Shown: in pieces, positions 1 through 7,167 of the stretch
Numbering within the stretch: position 1 is the stretch's first letter
How the letters are laid out: each line of letters begins with the position of its first letter
NCBI GenBank assembly: GCA_023480605.1
Contig: JAMCWS010000308.1
Location: forward strand, 1-16,951
Direction: 5' to 3'
DNA length: 16,951 nt
Source of the DNA: a bacterium
Lineage (GTDB): Bacteria > Sumerlaeota > Sumerlaeia > MVZB01
Translations under genes and position numbers: made by a program
Notes under the pieces: model-generated
Databases searched by the model: none
Told to the model about the DNA's origin: nothing
What the model saw: only the letters and a program-made list of their open reading frames with translations

Positions 1-66
1 TTTCGAGTGGGAAGAAGCATGATCCGGTCGAGAACGACGGCTTCGCCGCCGCGCTCTGGTTCCGGT

Positions 67-1113
67 TCAGCGTTTGATCTTGACCGGTTCGCCCTTCCGG
101 GCGCTCAGGTAAAGGGCGTCGAGCAGTTCCATGACCGTCAGGCCTTCTTCTCCCGTGGCGATGTGGGGCTTGCGGTTAATGATGCAATCGACGAAATGAT
201 ACATCGCCTTCGGCATCGGCGGCGACGGGGGATGGGGCTGCATGTCGAACTGGGTGCCCCCCTGCTCGAAATAAATCTCGGCCTCGAAGTCGTAGGTCTC
301 GTTGCGGTTGCGCTGCACGAGTCCGCCCTTGGTGCCCAGCAGGCGCGTTTCCATTAACTCGCGTTCCTTGATGTTGGCCGCCCACGAGGCTTCGACCTCC
401 ACCGTGGCGCCGTTCGCGAATTTGATCAGGCCGACGGCCAGGTCCTCGACATCGTAGGGCCTGCCGCTTTCGGCCGCCAGGCGCGTGGCGATGGGATTAT
501 AGGTGCTTCCCATGACCCAGACCGGTCTGGGGTAGTCCATCAGCCAGAGGGCCAGGTCGAGCCGGTGAACGCCCAGGTCGATGAGCGGGCCGCCGCCGGC
601 GATGGCTTTCTGGGAAAACCAGCCGCCGTGGAGAGGAACGCCGCGCCGGCGGTGCCAGACGGTGCGGGCGAAATAAATATCGCCCAGGATGCCCGTCTCC
701 ACCTGCCGCTTGAGGGCCATCGACTGCTCGTAAAAGCGGTAGGAAAAATTGATCATCAGGCGTTTCCCGGCCTTTTTCGAAGCCGCCAGCATTGCCCGGG
801 CCTCGGTCGTGTTCATCGCCATCGGCTTCTCGCACAAGACGTGGCAGCCGGCCTCGAAAGCGGCGATGGTTAGTTCCTTGTGGTATTTGTTGGGCGTGCA
901 GACGCTCACCACATCGAGCGATTCCTTCTCCAGCATGGCCTGGGCCGTGGCGTAGCGGCTGGGCACGTTGAACTCGTTGCCGACGGCTTCGAGCCGGCCC
1001 GGGTCGGTGTCGCTGATCGCCACCACTTCGGCCCCCGGGTGGGTCCGGTAACTCATGATGTGATGGCGGCCGATGCCTCCCGAGCCGATCACGCCCACGC
1101 GCAACTTCTTCAT
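67..1113 (-). CDS. Gfo/Idh/MocA-family NAD(P)-dependent oxidoreductase
   Basis: The 348-residue protein has the usual family length. An N-terminal Rossmann fold carries GVIGSGGIG (residues 7-15) for dinucleotide binding, and a CEKP motif (94-97) supplies the lysine that is catalytic in this family. The C-terminal substrate domain has GGPLIDLGVHRLD (174-186), with the Asp and His typical of sugar or inositol dehydrogenases. There is no signal peptide, so the protein is probably cytoplasmic. The ATG start is preceded by AAAGGA at about 8 nt. The family oxidises or reduces sugars, inositols and related polyols; the exact substrate cannot be read from sequence. The next gene upstream in the same direction is a ThuA-like protein, a pairing often seen in sugar-catabolic loci, but a 262-base repeat-bearing spacer separates them, so co-transcription is uncertain. 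Confidence 0.93.
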   Translation of the reverse strand: MKKLRVGVIGSGGIGRHHIMSYRTHPGAEVVAISDTDPGRLEAVGNEFNVPSRYATAQAMLEKESLDVVSVCTPNKYHKELTIAAFEAGCHVLCEKPMAMNTTEARAMLAASKKAGKRLMINFSYRFYEQSMALKRQVETGILGDIYFARTVWHRRRGVPLHGGWFSQKAIAGGGPLIDLGVHRLDLALWLMDYPRPVWVMGSTYNPIATRLAAESGRPYDVEDLAVGLIKFANGATVEVEASWAANIKERELMETRLLGTKGGLVQRNRNETYDFEAEIYFEQGGTQFDMQPHPPSPPMPKAMYHFVDCIINRKPHIATGEEGLTVMELLDALYLSARKGEPVKIKR

Positions 1114-1157
1114 GGATCGATTCCTTTCCAGTGGTTTCAGGTGTTATGGATTCGGTG

Positions 1158-1232
1158 TAAACCACAGAGGCACAGAAGACACAGAGATTGAAATAACAGA
1201 TCGCTCCGTGCTCTCTGTGCCTCTGTGGTTTA
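1158..1232. repeat. Inverted repeat with 29-bp arms (CACAGAGGCACAGA type)
   Basis: The left arm at 1158-1186 and the right arm at 1204-1232 are reverse complements at 25 of 29 positions. The outer 19 bp (1158-1176 against 1214-1232) match perfectly. The loop is 17 nt. The core reads ACCACAGAGGCACAGA. It lies in the spacer between the oxidoreductase and ThuA-like genes. Size and symmetry fit a small non-coding dispersed repeat (REP or MITE-like). A run of T is absent, so it does not look like a standard terminator. Confidence 0.75.
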
Positions 1233-1260
1233 TTTCATCTCATCAAGAAAATGTGGCGGC

Positions 1261-1388
1261 GCTAGTCCCGCGGGTCCGCGCTAGTCCCGCGGGTCCGCGC
1301 TAGTCCCGCGGGTCCGCGCTAGTCCCGCGGGTCCGCGCTAGTCCCGCGGGTCCGCGCTAGTCCCGCGGGTCCGCGCTAGTCCCGCGGG
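1261..1388. repeat. 19-bp tandem repeat, about 6.7 copies
   Basis: The unit GCTAGTCCCGCGGGTCCGC repeats without any mismatch from 1261 through six full copies (units start at 1261, 1280, 1299, 1318, 1337 and 1356). A seventh, partial copy (1375-1388) ends inside the ThuA-like gene. Each unit contains the 8-bp palindrome CCCGCGGG. The last copy supplies the TAG stop codon and the final Pro-Arg-Asp codons of that gene. The unit is not a multiple of three, so copy-number change would not alter the protein. Confidence 0.93.
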
Positions 1389-2113
1389 GTGATCTTTTCG
1401 ATCGCCGGCACCATGCGGCACGCCTGGGGCAGCCTGACGCGCGCGGCGGCCCAGCGGGCGGCGTTGGTGAGCACCTTCTGGATTTCGGCCTGATGGTAAA
1501 TAGGGAAGGTCTCGTGGCCGGGAGCGAAATAAAAGACCCGGCCCATGCCGCGCTCGAAGGTGCAGCCGCTGCGGAAAACCTCGCCGCCCTCATACCATGA
1601 AATAAAGACGACCTGGTCGGGGGTGGGGATATCGAAGCGTTCGCCGTACATTTCGGTGTGGGGAATGTCGATGTAGGGGCCGATGCCTTCGGCGATCGGG
1701 TGGGAGGGATCGATGGTCCAGACGCGTTCCTTCTCGCCGACTTCGCGCCACATGAGCGTGCAGGCGGTGCCCATCAGGCGCTTGAACGGCTTGGAGAAAT
1801 GGCCCGAGTGCAACACGATGAGGCCCATCCCCTCGAGGACGCGGTTCTGGACGCGGGCGGCGATTTCGTCGCTCACTTCGCCGTGGGCCATGTGACCCCA
1901 CCACAGCAGGACGTCGGTGGCGTCGAGGACCGCCTGGCTGAGGCCGTGCTCAGGCTCGTCCAGGGTGGCGGTGCCCACTTCCATGTCGGGATTGGCCCGC
2001 AGGGCGCGGGCGATGGCCATGTGGATGCCATCGGGATAGATTTTTGCGATCGCTTCAGTCTTGCGTTCATGCCGGAATTCGTTCCAAACCGTGACTTTGA
2101 TCTTTTTCGCCAT
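1376..2113 (-). CDS. ThuA-like (trehalose utilization) domain protein
   Basis: The 245-residue protein spans a complete ThuA domain, a class-I glutamine-amidotransferase-like alpha/beta fold. Visible landmarks are an N-terminal strand KVTVWNEF followed by the YPDGIH turn, the WWGHMAHGEV segment, LIVLHSGHFSKPF in place of the amidotransferase nucleophile elbow, and DPSHPIAEGI, HTEMYGE and FYFAPGHE near the C-terminus. This resembles the ThuA subfamily found in sugar-utilisation loci; biochemical function is poorly established. No signal peptide is present. The ATG is preceded by GAGG at 8 nt. The last three codons and stop lie within the terminal copy of the 19-bp tandem repeat, so the extreme C-terminus appears repeat-derived. 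Confidence 0.9.
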   Translation of the reverse strand: MAKKIKVTVWNEFRHERKTEAIAKIYPDGIHMAIARALRANPDMEVGTATLDEPEHGLSQAVLDATDVLLWWGHMAHGEVSDEIAARVQNRVLEGMGLIVLHSGHFSKPFKRLMGTACTLMWREVGEKERVWTIDPSHPIAEGIGPYIDIPHTEMYGERFDIPTPDQVVFISWYEGGEVFRSGCTFERGMGRVFYFAPGHETFPIYHQAEIQKVLTNAARWAAARVRLPQACRMVPAIEKITPRD

Positions 2114-2229
2114 GGGAGGAGCCTCGCTGGTTTTGGTGGTGGGCCGACCATGCGGCCGTCCCTAAAAATACATCCCCCAATCGGAAATTACAGCAAAATC
2201 GCCCACACCGGAACCGGTCGTCCGCGCCC

Positions 2230-2248
2230 GGGCGGGGCGGGGCGGGGC
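2230..2248 (+). other. G-rich tract, candidate G-quadruplex motif
   Basis: The plus strand reads as four G runs (one GGG and three GGGG) separated by single C bases. It lies just past the stop codon of the minus-strand gene ending at 2255. The pattern meets the standard G-quadruplex consensus. G-quadruplex formation and any role in transcription are inference only. Confidence 0.4.
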
Positions 2249-2254
2249 GCGCCA

Positions 2255-3289
2255 TTACTCCGCCTCGCGCGACTCGCCGAGGCCCCCGGCGAGGAACCGG
2301 ATGCGGCAGGAGCGGACCGTCGCGGTCTGGCCGCGGTCGCAACGGTTCGCGAGCGAATCGGCATGGTGGCATTGGCCCTCGGGATTGCTCCAGGCATGAA
2401 TCGCCGCCTGGTTATCGGTCAACATGGTCCAGGAGCCGTCGACGGCCTCGGTGGCGATGGCCGCGCGGTCGATCGGCCGCGGCACTTGCCAGAACTTGAT
2501 CGCCCGGGCCGGGTCATCGGGAAATCCGGGATGGGGCACGACGCGGGGATTGCGCCTGGGTGCTATCCAGGCGGACTTGGCGTATCCCTCGAACCGTTGC
2601 AGACCGGCCTGGGCGGTCGGATAATCCGTGAAACCGGGAATCAAGTCGCGGAATCGGCGGAAGCGTCCGTCGACAGGCACGCCCGTCCGGGCCATGAGCG
2701 GGTCGTTGAGGCCGGGCACCTGCCCGAAATTGACGCAACTCCAGATGGAGATCCGGCGCAGCGGGGCGCGGTCATTATTCGTGAACCGGTAGATCAACTC
2801 AACCGCTCCCTTCCGGACCCGGGCTTCGGCGGCCAGGCGCATTCCATTGTCGAAAGTCATCAGGTAGCCGGCGCGATCATCCGCAACCTGCCACTGAACC
2901 GGCAGGCGGAGCGGCTCGCAGGCAAGCTCGGCGGGCCATTCCGGCCCGCGGACATCCTGGTAAAACAACGCCGCGCGACGCGTCGTTTCGTCGATGGCGC
3001 CGATGTGCTCGGGGAAGCGCACCTTGACGACGCCCAGCTCTTTCGAATCGCGGGCCAGATGGATCAGGAGGATGGGAAAATGGCCGGCGTTTTCCGAGCC
3101 TTCGAGGCGCAGGCGCATAATTTCGCCCGCGCGGACGGGCTGCGTCGCCGTTCCTTCACGGCGCGCGCCCGGGACGGGTGCATCTATCGTGTCGGCGGCC
3201 CGTAGGAGCCCTGGCGGCCACAGGATCCATATGGCCAGGCACAGTCCGGTCCGCAGCCTGACGCGATTTGATGATTGGCGCACGATCAT
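2255..3289 (-). CDS. Secreted protein of unknown function
   Basis: I do not recognise the family. With the ATG at 3289 the product is 344 residues, beginning with a basic stretch and a hydrophobic segment (GLCLAIWILWPPGLL) followed by RAAD, which fits a Sec signal peptide. The mature part is rich in predicted beta structure and aromatic residues (YLMTFDNGMRL, VELIYRFTNN, SIWSCVNFGQ), loosely like beta-sandwich sugar-binding or mutarotase-like folds; I cannot assign one. GGGAGG lies only 2 nt before this ATG but 8 nt before an in-frame GTG at 3283, so GTG may be the true start. An in-frame ATG at 3313 lacks a ribosome site, and the frame further upstream runs antisense to the tRNA gene. It probably acts in the periplasm or outside the cell. 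It ends 141 nt before the ThuA-like gene. Confidence 0.7.
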   Translation of the reverse strand: MIVRQSSNRVRLRTGLCLAIWILWPPGLLRAADTIDAPVPGARREGTATQPVRAGEIMRLRLEGSENAGHFPILLIHLARDSKELGVVKVRFPEHIGAIDETTRRAALFYQDVRGPEWPAELACEPLRLPVQWQVADDRAGYLMTFDNGMRLAAEARVRKGAVELIYRFTNNDRAPLRRISIWSCVNFGQVPGLNDPLMARTGVPVDGRFRRFRDLIPGFTDYPTAQAGLQRFEGYAKSAWIAPRRNPRVVPHPGFPDDPARAIKFWQVPRPIDRAAIATEAVDGSWTMLTDNQAAIHAWSNPEGQCHHADSLANRCDRGQTATVRSCRIRFLAGGLGESREAE

Positions 3290-3472
3290 ATCCTCCCGGT
3301 GGAATGAATGCATACTATCCGTCGCGATCCGCGGGGGCAAGCGCCGACCGCGGGCGGCGGGCGGCGGTCGCGAAATCGGGCTTATATTCCCATCCGGTGC
3401 GCGTGCTTCGGCTCCGCTGGGCGTCTCGTCATTGACAGGATCGGGGGCGATCGGGTAATAGTGGAAGGTTGC

Positions 3473-3547
3473 TGGGGGTTCGCCAAGTGGTAAGGCACCG
3501 GATTTTGGTTCCGGCATTCGGAGGTTCGAATCCTCCACCCCCAGCCA
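3473..3547 (+). tRNA. tRNA-Gln (anticodon TTG)
   Basis: A full cloverleaf can be drawn. The acceptor stem TGGGGGT pairs with ACCCCCA, the D arm is GCCAAGTGGTAAGGC, and the anticodon stem CCGGA/TCCGG encloses the loop TTTTGGT with anticodon TTG. The T arm is GGAGG TTCGAAT CCTCC. The discriminator base G at 3544 is followed by a genomically encoded CCA (3545-3547). It is the only RNA gene seen in the window and is encoded opposite to all neighbouring protein genes. Confidence 0.97.
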
Positions 3548-3562
3548 CGTTTCAGCCAATAA

Positions 3563-3608
3563 AATCAAGGGTTTTATGAGATACGCGCGATTTCATAAAC
3601 TCTTGATT
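3563..3608. repeat. Imperfect dyad just downstream of tRNA-Gln
   Basis: AATCAAGGGTTTTATGAGA (from 3563) and TTTCATAAACTCTTGATT (ending 3608) are near reverse complements around the centre ATACGCGCGA. The dyad begins 16 nt after the tRNA CCA end and lies between the tRNA and the convergent GH28-like gene. It may act as a two-way transcription stop or be part of an attachment-site relic. No T-tract is present, so a classical terminator is not supported. Confidence 0.45.
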
Positions 3609-3703
3609 CCGTCCACATTCGGCTTGATTCCGGCCTTGTTCTCGGACACATTCCGGCATATTTTCGGACCACCCGACCGGAGCATTCTGGCCGGGAGGGT
3701 TAC

Positions 3704-3763
3704 GTGCCGTACCGCTGCGGGTGCGGAAAAAAATTCGAACAACGCCAGGATGCGCCCGATTGA
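3704..3763 (+). CDS. Possible 19-codon mini-ORF with a zinc-ribbon-like start
   Basis: A GTG codon stands 5 nt after GGGAGG and opens a 19-codon frame reading VPYRCGCGKKFEQRQDAPD before TGA. The C-x-C-G-K-x-F pattern resembles the first half of small zinc-ribbon proteins, but the second cysteine pair is absent. It may be a truncated remnant or chance. It lies convergent to, and just past the end of, the GH28-like gene. Confidence that it is translated is low. Confidence 0.2.
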   Translation: MPYRCGCGKKFEQRQDAPD

Positions 3764-3769
3764 ACACCA

Positions 3770-5281
3770 TCACCTTGCCGTATCCGTAAAATTTTTGACC
3801 TCCACCCCGCTGACATGCCTCCCTATGGACAGCTTAGCCTCGGCGGCGTTGGCCACCGGCCTGCCGTTCAGGCTGATCCCCTCGATGCTCACGTCCGTCA
3901 CGCCGTGTTCGGAATCGAAGCCGTAAAAGCGCGAGTCGGGCATGCGAGGCGCCGTCACGGCAACGTTCTTGTAAAACACCTTAGCGACAGGCCCGACGGG
4001 GGCTTTGGGTTTTCGCTCCGTGATCGTGATCGTCATCAACTGCGGCAGATAGTTGCCCGGCTGTTCGTCGTATAGTTCGCCCTTGCGCTGCTGCAACCGT
4101 GGCTTCATATAGCGCTCATCCATCTCCACGCGGATGTTCTCGAATCGGATATCGTGGATCGGGGCGCGGTCGCGGGGTGTAATGCCCAGTGCAACGTGTG
4201 TCGCATAGATGATGTCGCAGTCTTCGAAGAACACACCGGCGATCTCGGACGCGAAGGTTTCCGTGCCGATCTTCATCGCAACGCCCCAGTCGCACCAAAG
4301 GGTGCATCGGCTGAAACGGATGTTCCGCACAGGCAGGTTCGGAAATACGTTCCCCTTGATCACCAGCGAATCGTCGAAGGAGCGCACGAAACAATCGCTC
4401 ACTTTTACGTCCTGACTGTTGCAGATGTCGATGCCGTCGCTGTTGTAACGCCAGAGGCCCACGAGTTTCACATTATTGATGACCGCGTCGCGGCATCCAT
4501 AGAGCGCGCAGCACCAGGCGTTCGGATCGCGCATGATAATTCCGTCGATTACGATGCCGGAGCAGTTTCTGAAGTCCAGGGCGTGGTTGCCGACCTGGCC
4601 GCGCGCGAACGGCGACATGTCCAGGATCCCCCGGCCCGTGATGCGGATGTTCTTCGCACCGGTGGCGTTGACACAACCGTAGACCACGGCGCCCGGCGCG
4701 AGGTAAAGCGTCTGGTCGCTCTGCAAGGTGATCTTCCCGGTGTGGTGGACGCCAGGTCCATAATAGAGCACGCCCGGAGCTTCCTTCGCCGGCGCGTTTG
4801 TCTCCGGCGGATTTCCGAAGAGATGCAGCGCATTGTGCGGACCGTTCACCTCGACGACCACCTGCCGCGGACGGTCCAGGTCGAACGCGATCCGGTCGCC
4901 CTGTACGGTGGGTATGATCTTCAGGTTTCCTGGCCGAACCGCCACGGTTTGCACGGCCACCTTCGATTGGATCTCGATCCGGACCGGTCCTCCGCTCATG
5001 TCCCAGTAGGCAAAGCCCGCCAACTCGGTCTGATCGAGCGGCCGTTGATAGCCGGGCCAGACTTGGTTAAAGGGCACGGCCGAGACACGGCAGGCGTAAA
5101 CGGGAACGTCCTTGCCGCCGACTTTCAACGTGTAGCTTCGGCACAACGCCTCGCCTTGCGGCGCCGGCGCGACGACGGTTTCCGCCGGGCACAGCCTGAT
5201 GGTCGCGCAAGCGGCAATGAAGGAATAAACAGTGATATGACGCATGAAAGCGTGTCCGAAAACTCGAGTCGGTATCGACAT
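3770..5281 (-). CDS. Secreted GH28-like right-handed beta-helix protein
   Basis: The 503-residue product starts at ATG 5281, chosen because GGAGGG stands about 5-6 nt upstream and a signal-like hydrophobic stretch (roughly residues 12-30) follows; the longer frame upstream has no such support. Residues about 35-160 form a beta-rich N-terminal domain, then a parallel beta-helix begins (LYLAPGAVVYG, IRITGRGILD). Polygalacturonase-like motifs are present: NSDGID (280-285) and the Asp pair in SFDDSLVIKG (303-304). The third family motif, Gly-His-Gly, is replaced by CDWGVAMKIG (330-339), so the usual catalytic histidine is missing. It probably acts on a plant-type or other uronic-acid-containing polysaccharide outside the cytoplasm, or is a divergent glycosidase of another beta-helix family. 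A 312-base spacer follows the upstream propeller gene. Confidence 0.85.
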   Translation of the reverse strand: MSIPTRVFGHAFMRHITVYSFIAACATIRLCPAETVVAPAPQGEALCRSYTLKVGGKDVPVYACRVSAVPFNQVWPGYQRPLDQTELAGFAYWDMSGGPVRIEIQSKVAVQTVAVRPGNLKIIPTVQGDRIAFDLDRPRQVVVEVNGPHNALHLFGNPPETNAPAKEAPGVLYYGPGVHHTGKITLQSDQTLYLAPGAVVYGCVNATGAKNIRITGRGILDMSPFARGQVGNHALDFRNCSGIVIDGIIMRDPNAWCCALYGCRDAVINNVKLVGLWRYNSDGIDICNSQDVKVSDCFVRSFDDSLVIKGNVFPNLPVRNIRFSRCTLWCDWGVAMKIGTETFASEIAGVFFEDCDIIYATHVALGITPRDRAPIHDIRFENIRVEMDERYMKPRLQQRKGELYDEQPGNYLPQLMTITITERKPKAPVGPVAKVFYKNVAVTAPRMPDSRFYGFDSEHGVTDVSIEGISLNGRPVANAAEAKLSIGRHVSGVEVKNFTDTAR

Positions 5282-5593
5282 TTTACCCTCCGTCAGTGTG
5301 AATCCCGGATTTCCTATTACGCCATCGTTCCCGTTCATTTTATGCGATCCTGTCGGAACCTGTTGGTCCTGCCCGGGTATTCGGCGGATCGTAACGCTAA
5401 TTGCGATGTAACGGCCGACGCCACCGATCCGGTGAAAAACATCGAATGGTATTACCAAACATGACCCCGCCCTCGCCCACTCCGCTGCGTTAAGCGCCGC
5501 CGGCGCGGGCATGGTGGCGCGCGTCGGCGCAAAGTCCTGGCGAACCCCGGGTTGGCGAATCCGTTACGGCCCTGCCGCGCCGGGGAGGCAGGC
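5282..5593. other. 312-base spacer without a supported gene
   Basis: This is the leader of the GH28-like gene and the tail of the propeller lipoprotein gene. The only clear signal is the GGAGGG ribosome site next to 5281. A short CCTGCC/GGCAGG stem (5571-5576 and 5587-5592) follows the propeller stop codon but has no T-tract. The long reading frames crossing it lack ribosome sites. Confidence 0.6.
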
Positions 5594-6874
5594 TCACGGC
5601 ATCGTTTGCAGGCGCTTGCGTGCCATCTCGCGCAGTTCCGGATTATGCACGCGATCGAGCGCGGCGGAAACCTCGCTGACTTTGATCAATCCCTTTTCAA
5701 GTGCCAGGCGGGTGCGTTCGTAAACGGCGAAGTCGCTCACCGGCGCTTCGGGGTAGCGTTTGAGCAGGCCATCGAATGACTTGACGGCTTGGGACGTCTT
5801 GCCCGCCTGTGCCTGGGCGTCGGCCGTCGCAAACAGCCGTTCCGGCTCGTTCGTCCACAGGATCGTTGTCCGGTGGGTCTCAGGGTCAAGGATGCGCACC
5901 AGGCTGGGCATGGTTTCATCGAGGGTCAACGGCGTGTCAAAAGCGATGCGGCGACCGGCGGGATCCCAGCGTCCTCCGCCGGCGCCAAAAGGCTCGGCGG
6001 TCAGAAATCGGACGGCGCCCGAGGCGATCTCCAGGGTGGCGAGTTGAGTGACCGGATACGTCTGATTCTCATCAACGATACCGAGCAGCAACCGCCGGCC
6101 GTCGGGCGACAGCGAGGCCGGTTCCAATCCCGTGAGTCCGCGGCAAAGGGTCTTGGTCGTCGCGCCATCGAGGTCGTATTCGATGAGTTCGGCGCTGGCC
6201 TTGTTAAGGTCCGGTTTCTGCGTGAGGAGGTTGTATGCCAGGCGCCGGCTGGCGATCCAGATCGGCCAACTGATGCCGCGGCCGTCCTGCGTGTCCATCC
6301 CGGTAACAAGGCTGCGCGTCGTGCCCGCATCGAGGTCGAACAGGCGCAGACTGTCGCCGGTGCTGTAGGCCAGTCGGGTGCGGTCGGGGGAGATCCGCAG
6401 GTAGATAGGTTCCGTGGCGTCGGTCAACAGCCGCCGGCGTCCGTCCGTTGCCAGGTTTATCTCGTAAAAATCGTAACGGCCGTCATTCTTGGCGGCGTAG
6501 TATAAATATCGGCCATCCGGCGAGAGGTCATAAAATCCGGTGATGTCATCGGCCAGGCGCGTGTCGGCGGGAGCCGCGGTTGCAGACCAATCGGCCGACT
6601 GCAAGGCATGGATTTCTCCCTTGCCGCCGACGTCGGGAGAGTAAAACAGTCGACCATCGGCCGCAAACCGGCATAGGTATATCTTTTGCGTGACGAGGCT
6701 CCGCGGCTTTTCGTTACGGGTGTCCCACAACCAGAGATGAAAGTCGCCCGGATGGATGAAGGCGACATGACGGCCATCCGGACTCCAACTCACCCGGTCG
6801 GGGATGCAACTGCCAATGGCCAATGCGGCAAGCAGCAGCACCAGCGCCGTCGTTGATTTTCCAAACGACCTCAT
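5594..6874 (-). CDS. TolB/WD40-like beta-propeller lipoprotein
   Basis: The 426-residue protein starts at ATG 6874, directly before a basic residue and a hydrophobic segment ending in AIGSC, a credible lipobox with Cys23 as the lipidated residue. Repeated blades carry the signature seen in TolB/PD40 propellers: WSPDGRHVAF (30-39), then LSPDGRYLYY, ISPDRTRLAY, LSPDGRRLLL and WDPAGRRIAF. The last 80 or so residues are helical and include a TPR-like stretch (AGKTSQAVKSFDGLLKRYPE). Such proteins are usually envelope-anchored protein-interaction scaffolds; the partner is unknown. The upstream extension to 6922 is less likely because it would put the lipobox too far in. The ribosome site (AAAGG about 10 nt away) is moderate. 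Confidence 0.83.
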   Translation of the reverse strand: MRSFGKSTTALVLLLAALAIGSCIPDRVSWSPDGRHVAFIHPGDFHLWLWDTRNEKPRSLVTQKIYLCRFAADGRLFYSPDVGGKGEIHALQSADWSATAAPADTRLADDITGFYDLSPDGRYLYYAAKNDGRYDFYEINLATDGRRRLLTDATEPIYLRISPDRTRLAYSTGDSLRLFDLDAGTTRSLVTGMDTQDGRGISWPIWIASRRLAYNLLTQKPDLNKASAELIEYDLDGATTKTLCRGLTGLEPASLSPDGRRLLLGIVDENQTYPVTQLATLEIASGAVRFLTAEPFGAGGGRWDPAGRRIAFDTPLTLDETMPSLVRILDPETHRTTILWTNEPERLFATADAQAQAGKTSQAVKSFDGLLKRYPEAPVSDFAVYERTRLALEKGLIKVSEVSAALDRVHNPELREMARKRLQTMP

Positions 6875-7167
6875 GGGAATGAACCTTTCTCCCCGACTCC
6901 GTTCGCCGTCCGCGGGGATCAATGGATATTTTGACTTTTATGACCGGAATTTCTCATGACGCCAAGCATGGCCTCCGTTTTACGCGTCCCTGTCGGTTCT
7001 TTCCGCTTTTGCCGCTGGATCATTGATTTCAACCTTCATTCATGGACCTTTTCGTGGGAATATGCCACAACTTTCTCTCACCAGCCAACACGCCCGGCAA
7101 AGCCTTTTTTTACGAGATGATATACGCTTCAAGGTATTCGGCGGAGATTCGCCGGTAGGCCGTTCTC

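Noticed and set aside
1261..1388. CRISPR array
   Set aside because: The 19-bp units abut directly with no unique spacers, and no cas genes are in the window.
1658..3205. Long plus-strand open frame of 515 codons
   Set aside because: It spans two minus-strand genes with clear domain or signal-peptide evidence, has no recognisable motifs, and reflects the high-GC mirror-frame effect.
3314..3568. N-terminal extension of the secreted unknown protein
   Set aside because: The extended frame is antisense to the tRNA-Gln gene (it reads GVEDSNLRMPEPKSG, a familiar tRNA shadow) and precedes a signal peptide that must be N-terminal.
4154..5464. Long plus-strand open frame of 436 codons
   Set aside because: It is antisense to the GH28-like gene, whose motifs and ribosome site are convincing; the plus frame shows no family features.
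5571..5592. Terminator after the propeller lipoprotein gene
   Set aside because: A 6-bp CCTGCC/GGCAGG stem exists but has a 10-nt loop and no T-tract.
7040..7167. Terminator downstream of ispG
   Set aside because: Only a 4-bp stem and an A-run could be found on the coding strand; no hairpin followed by T residues.
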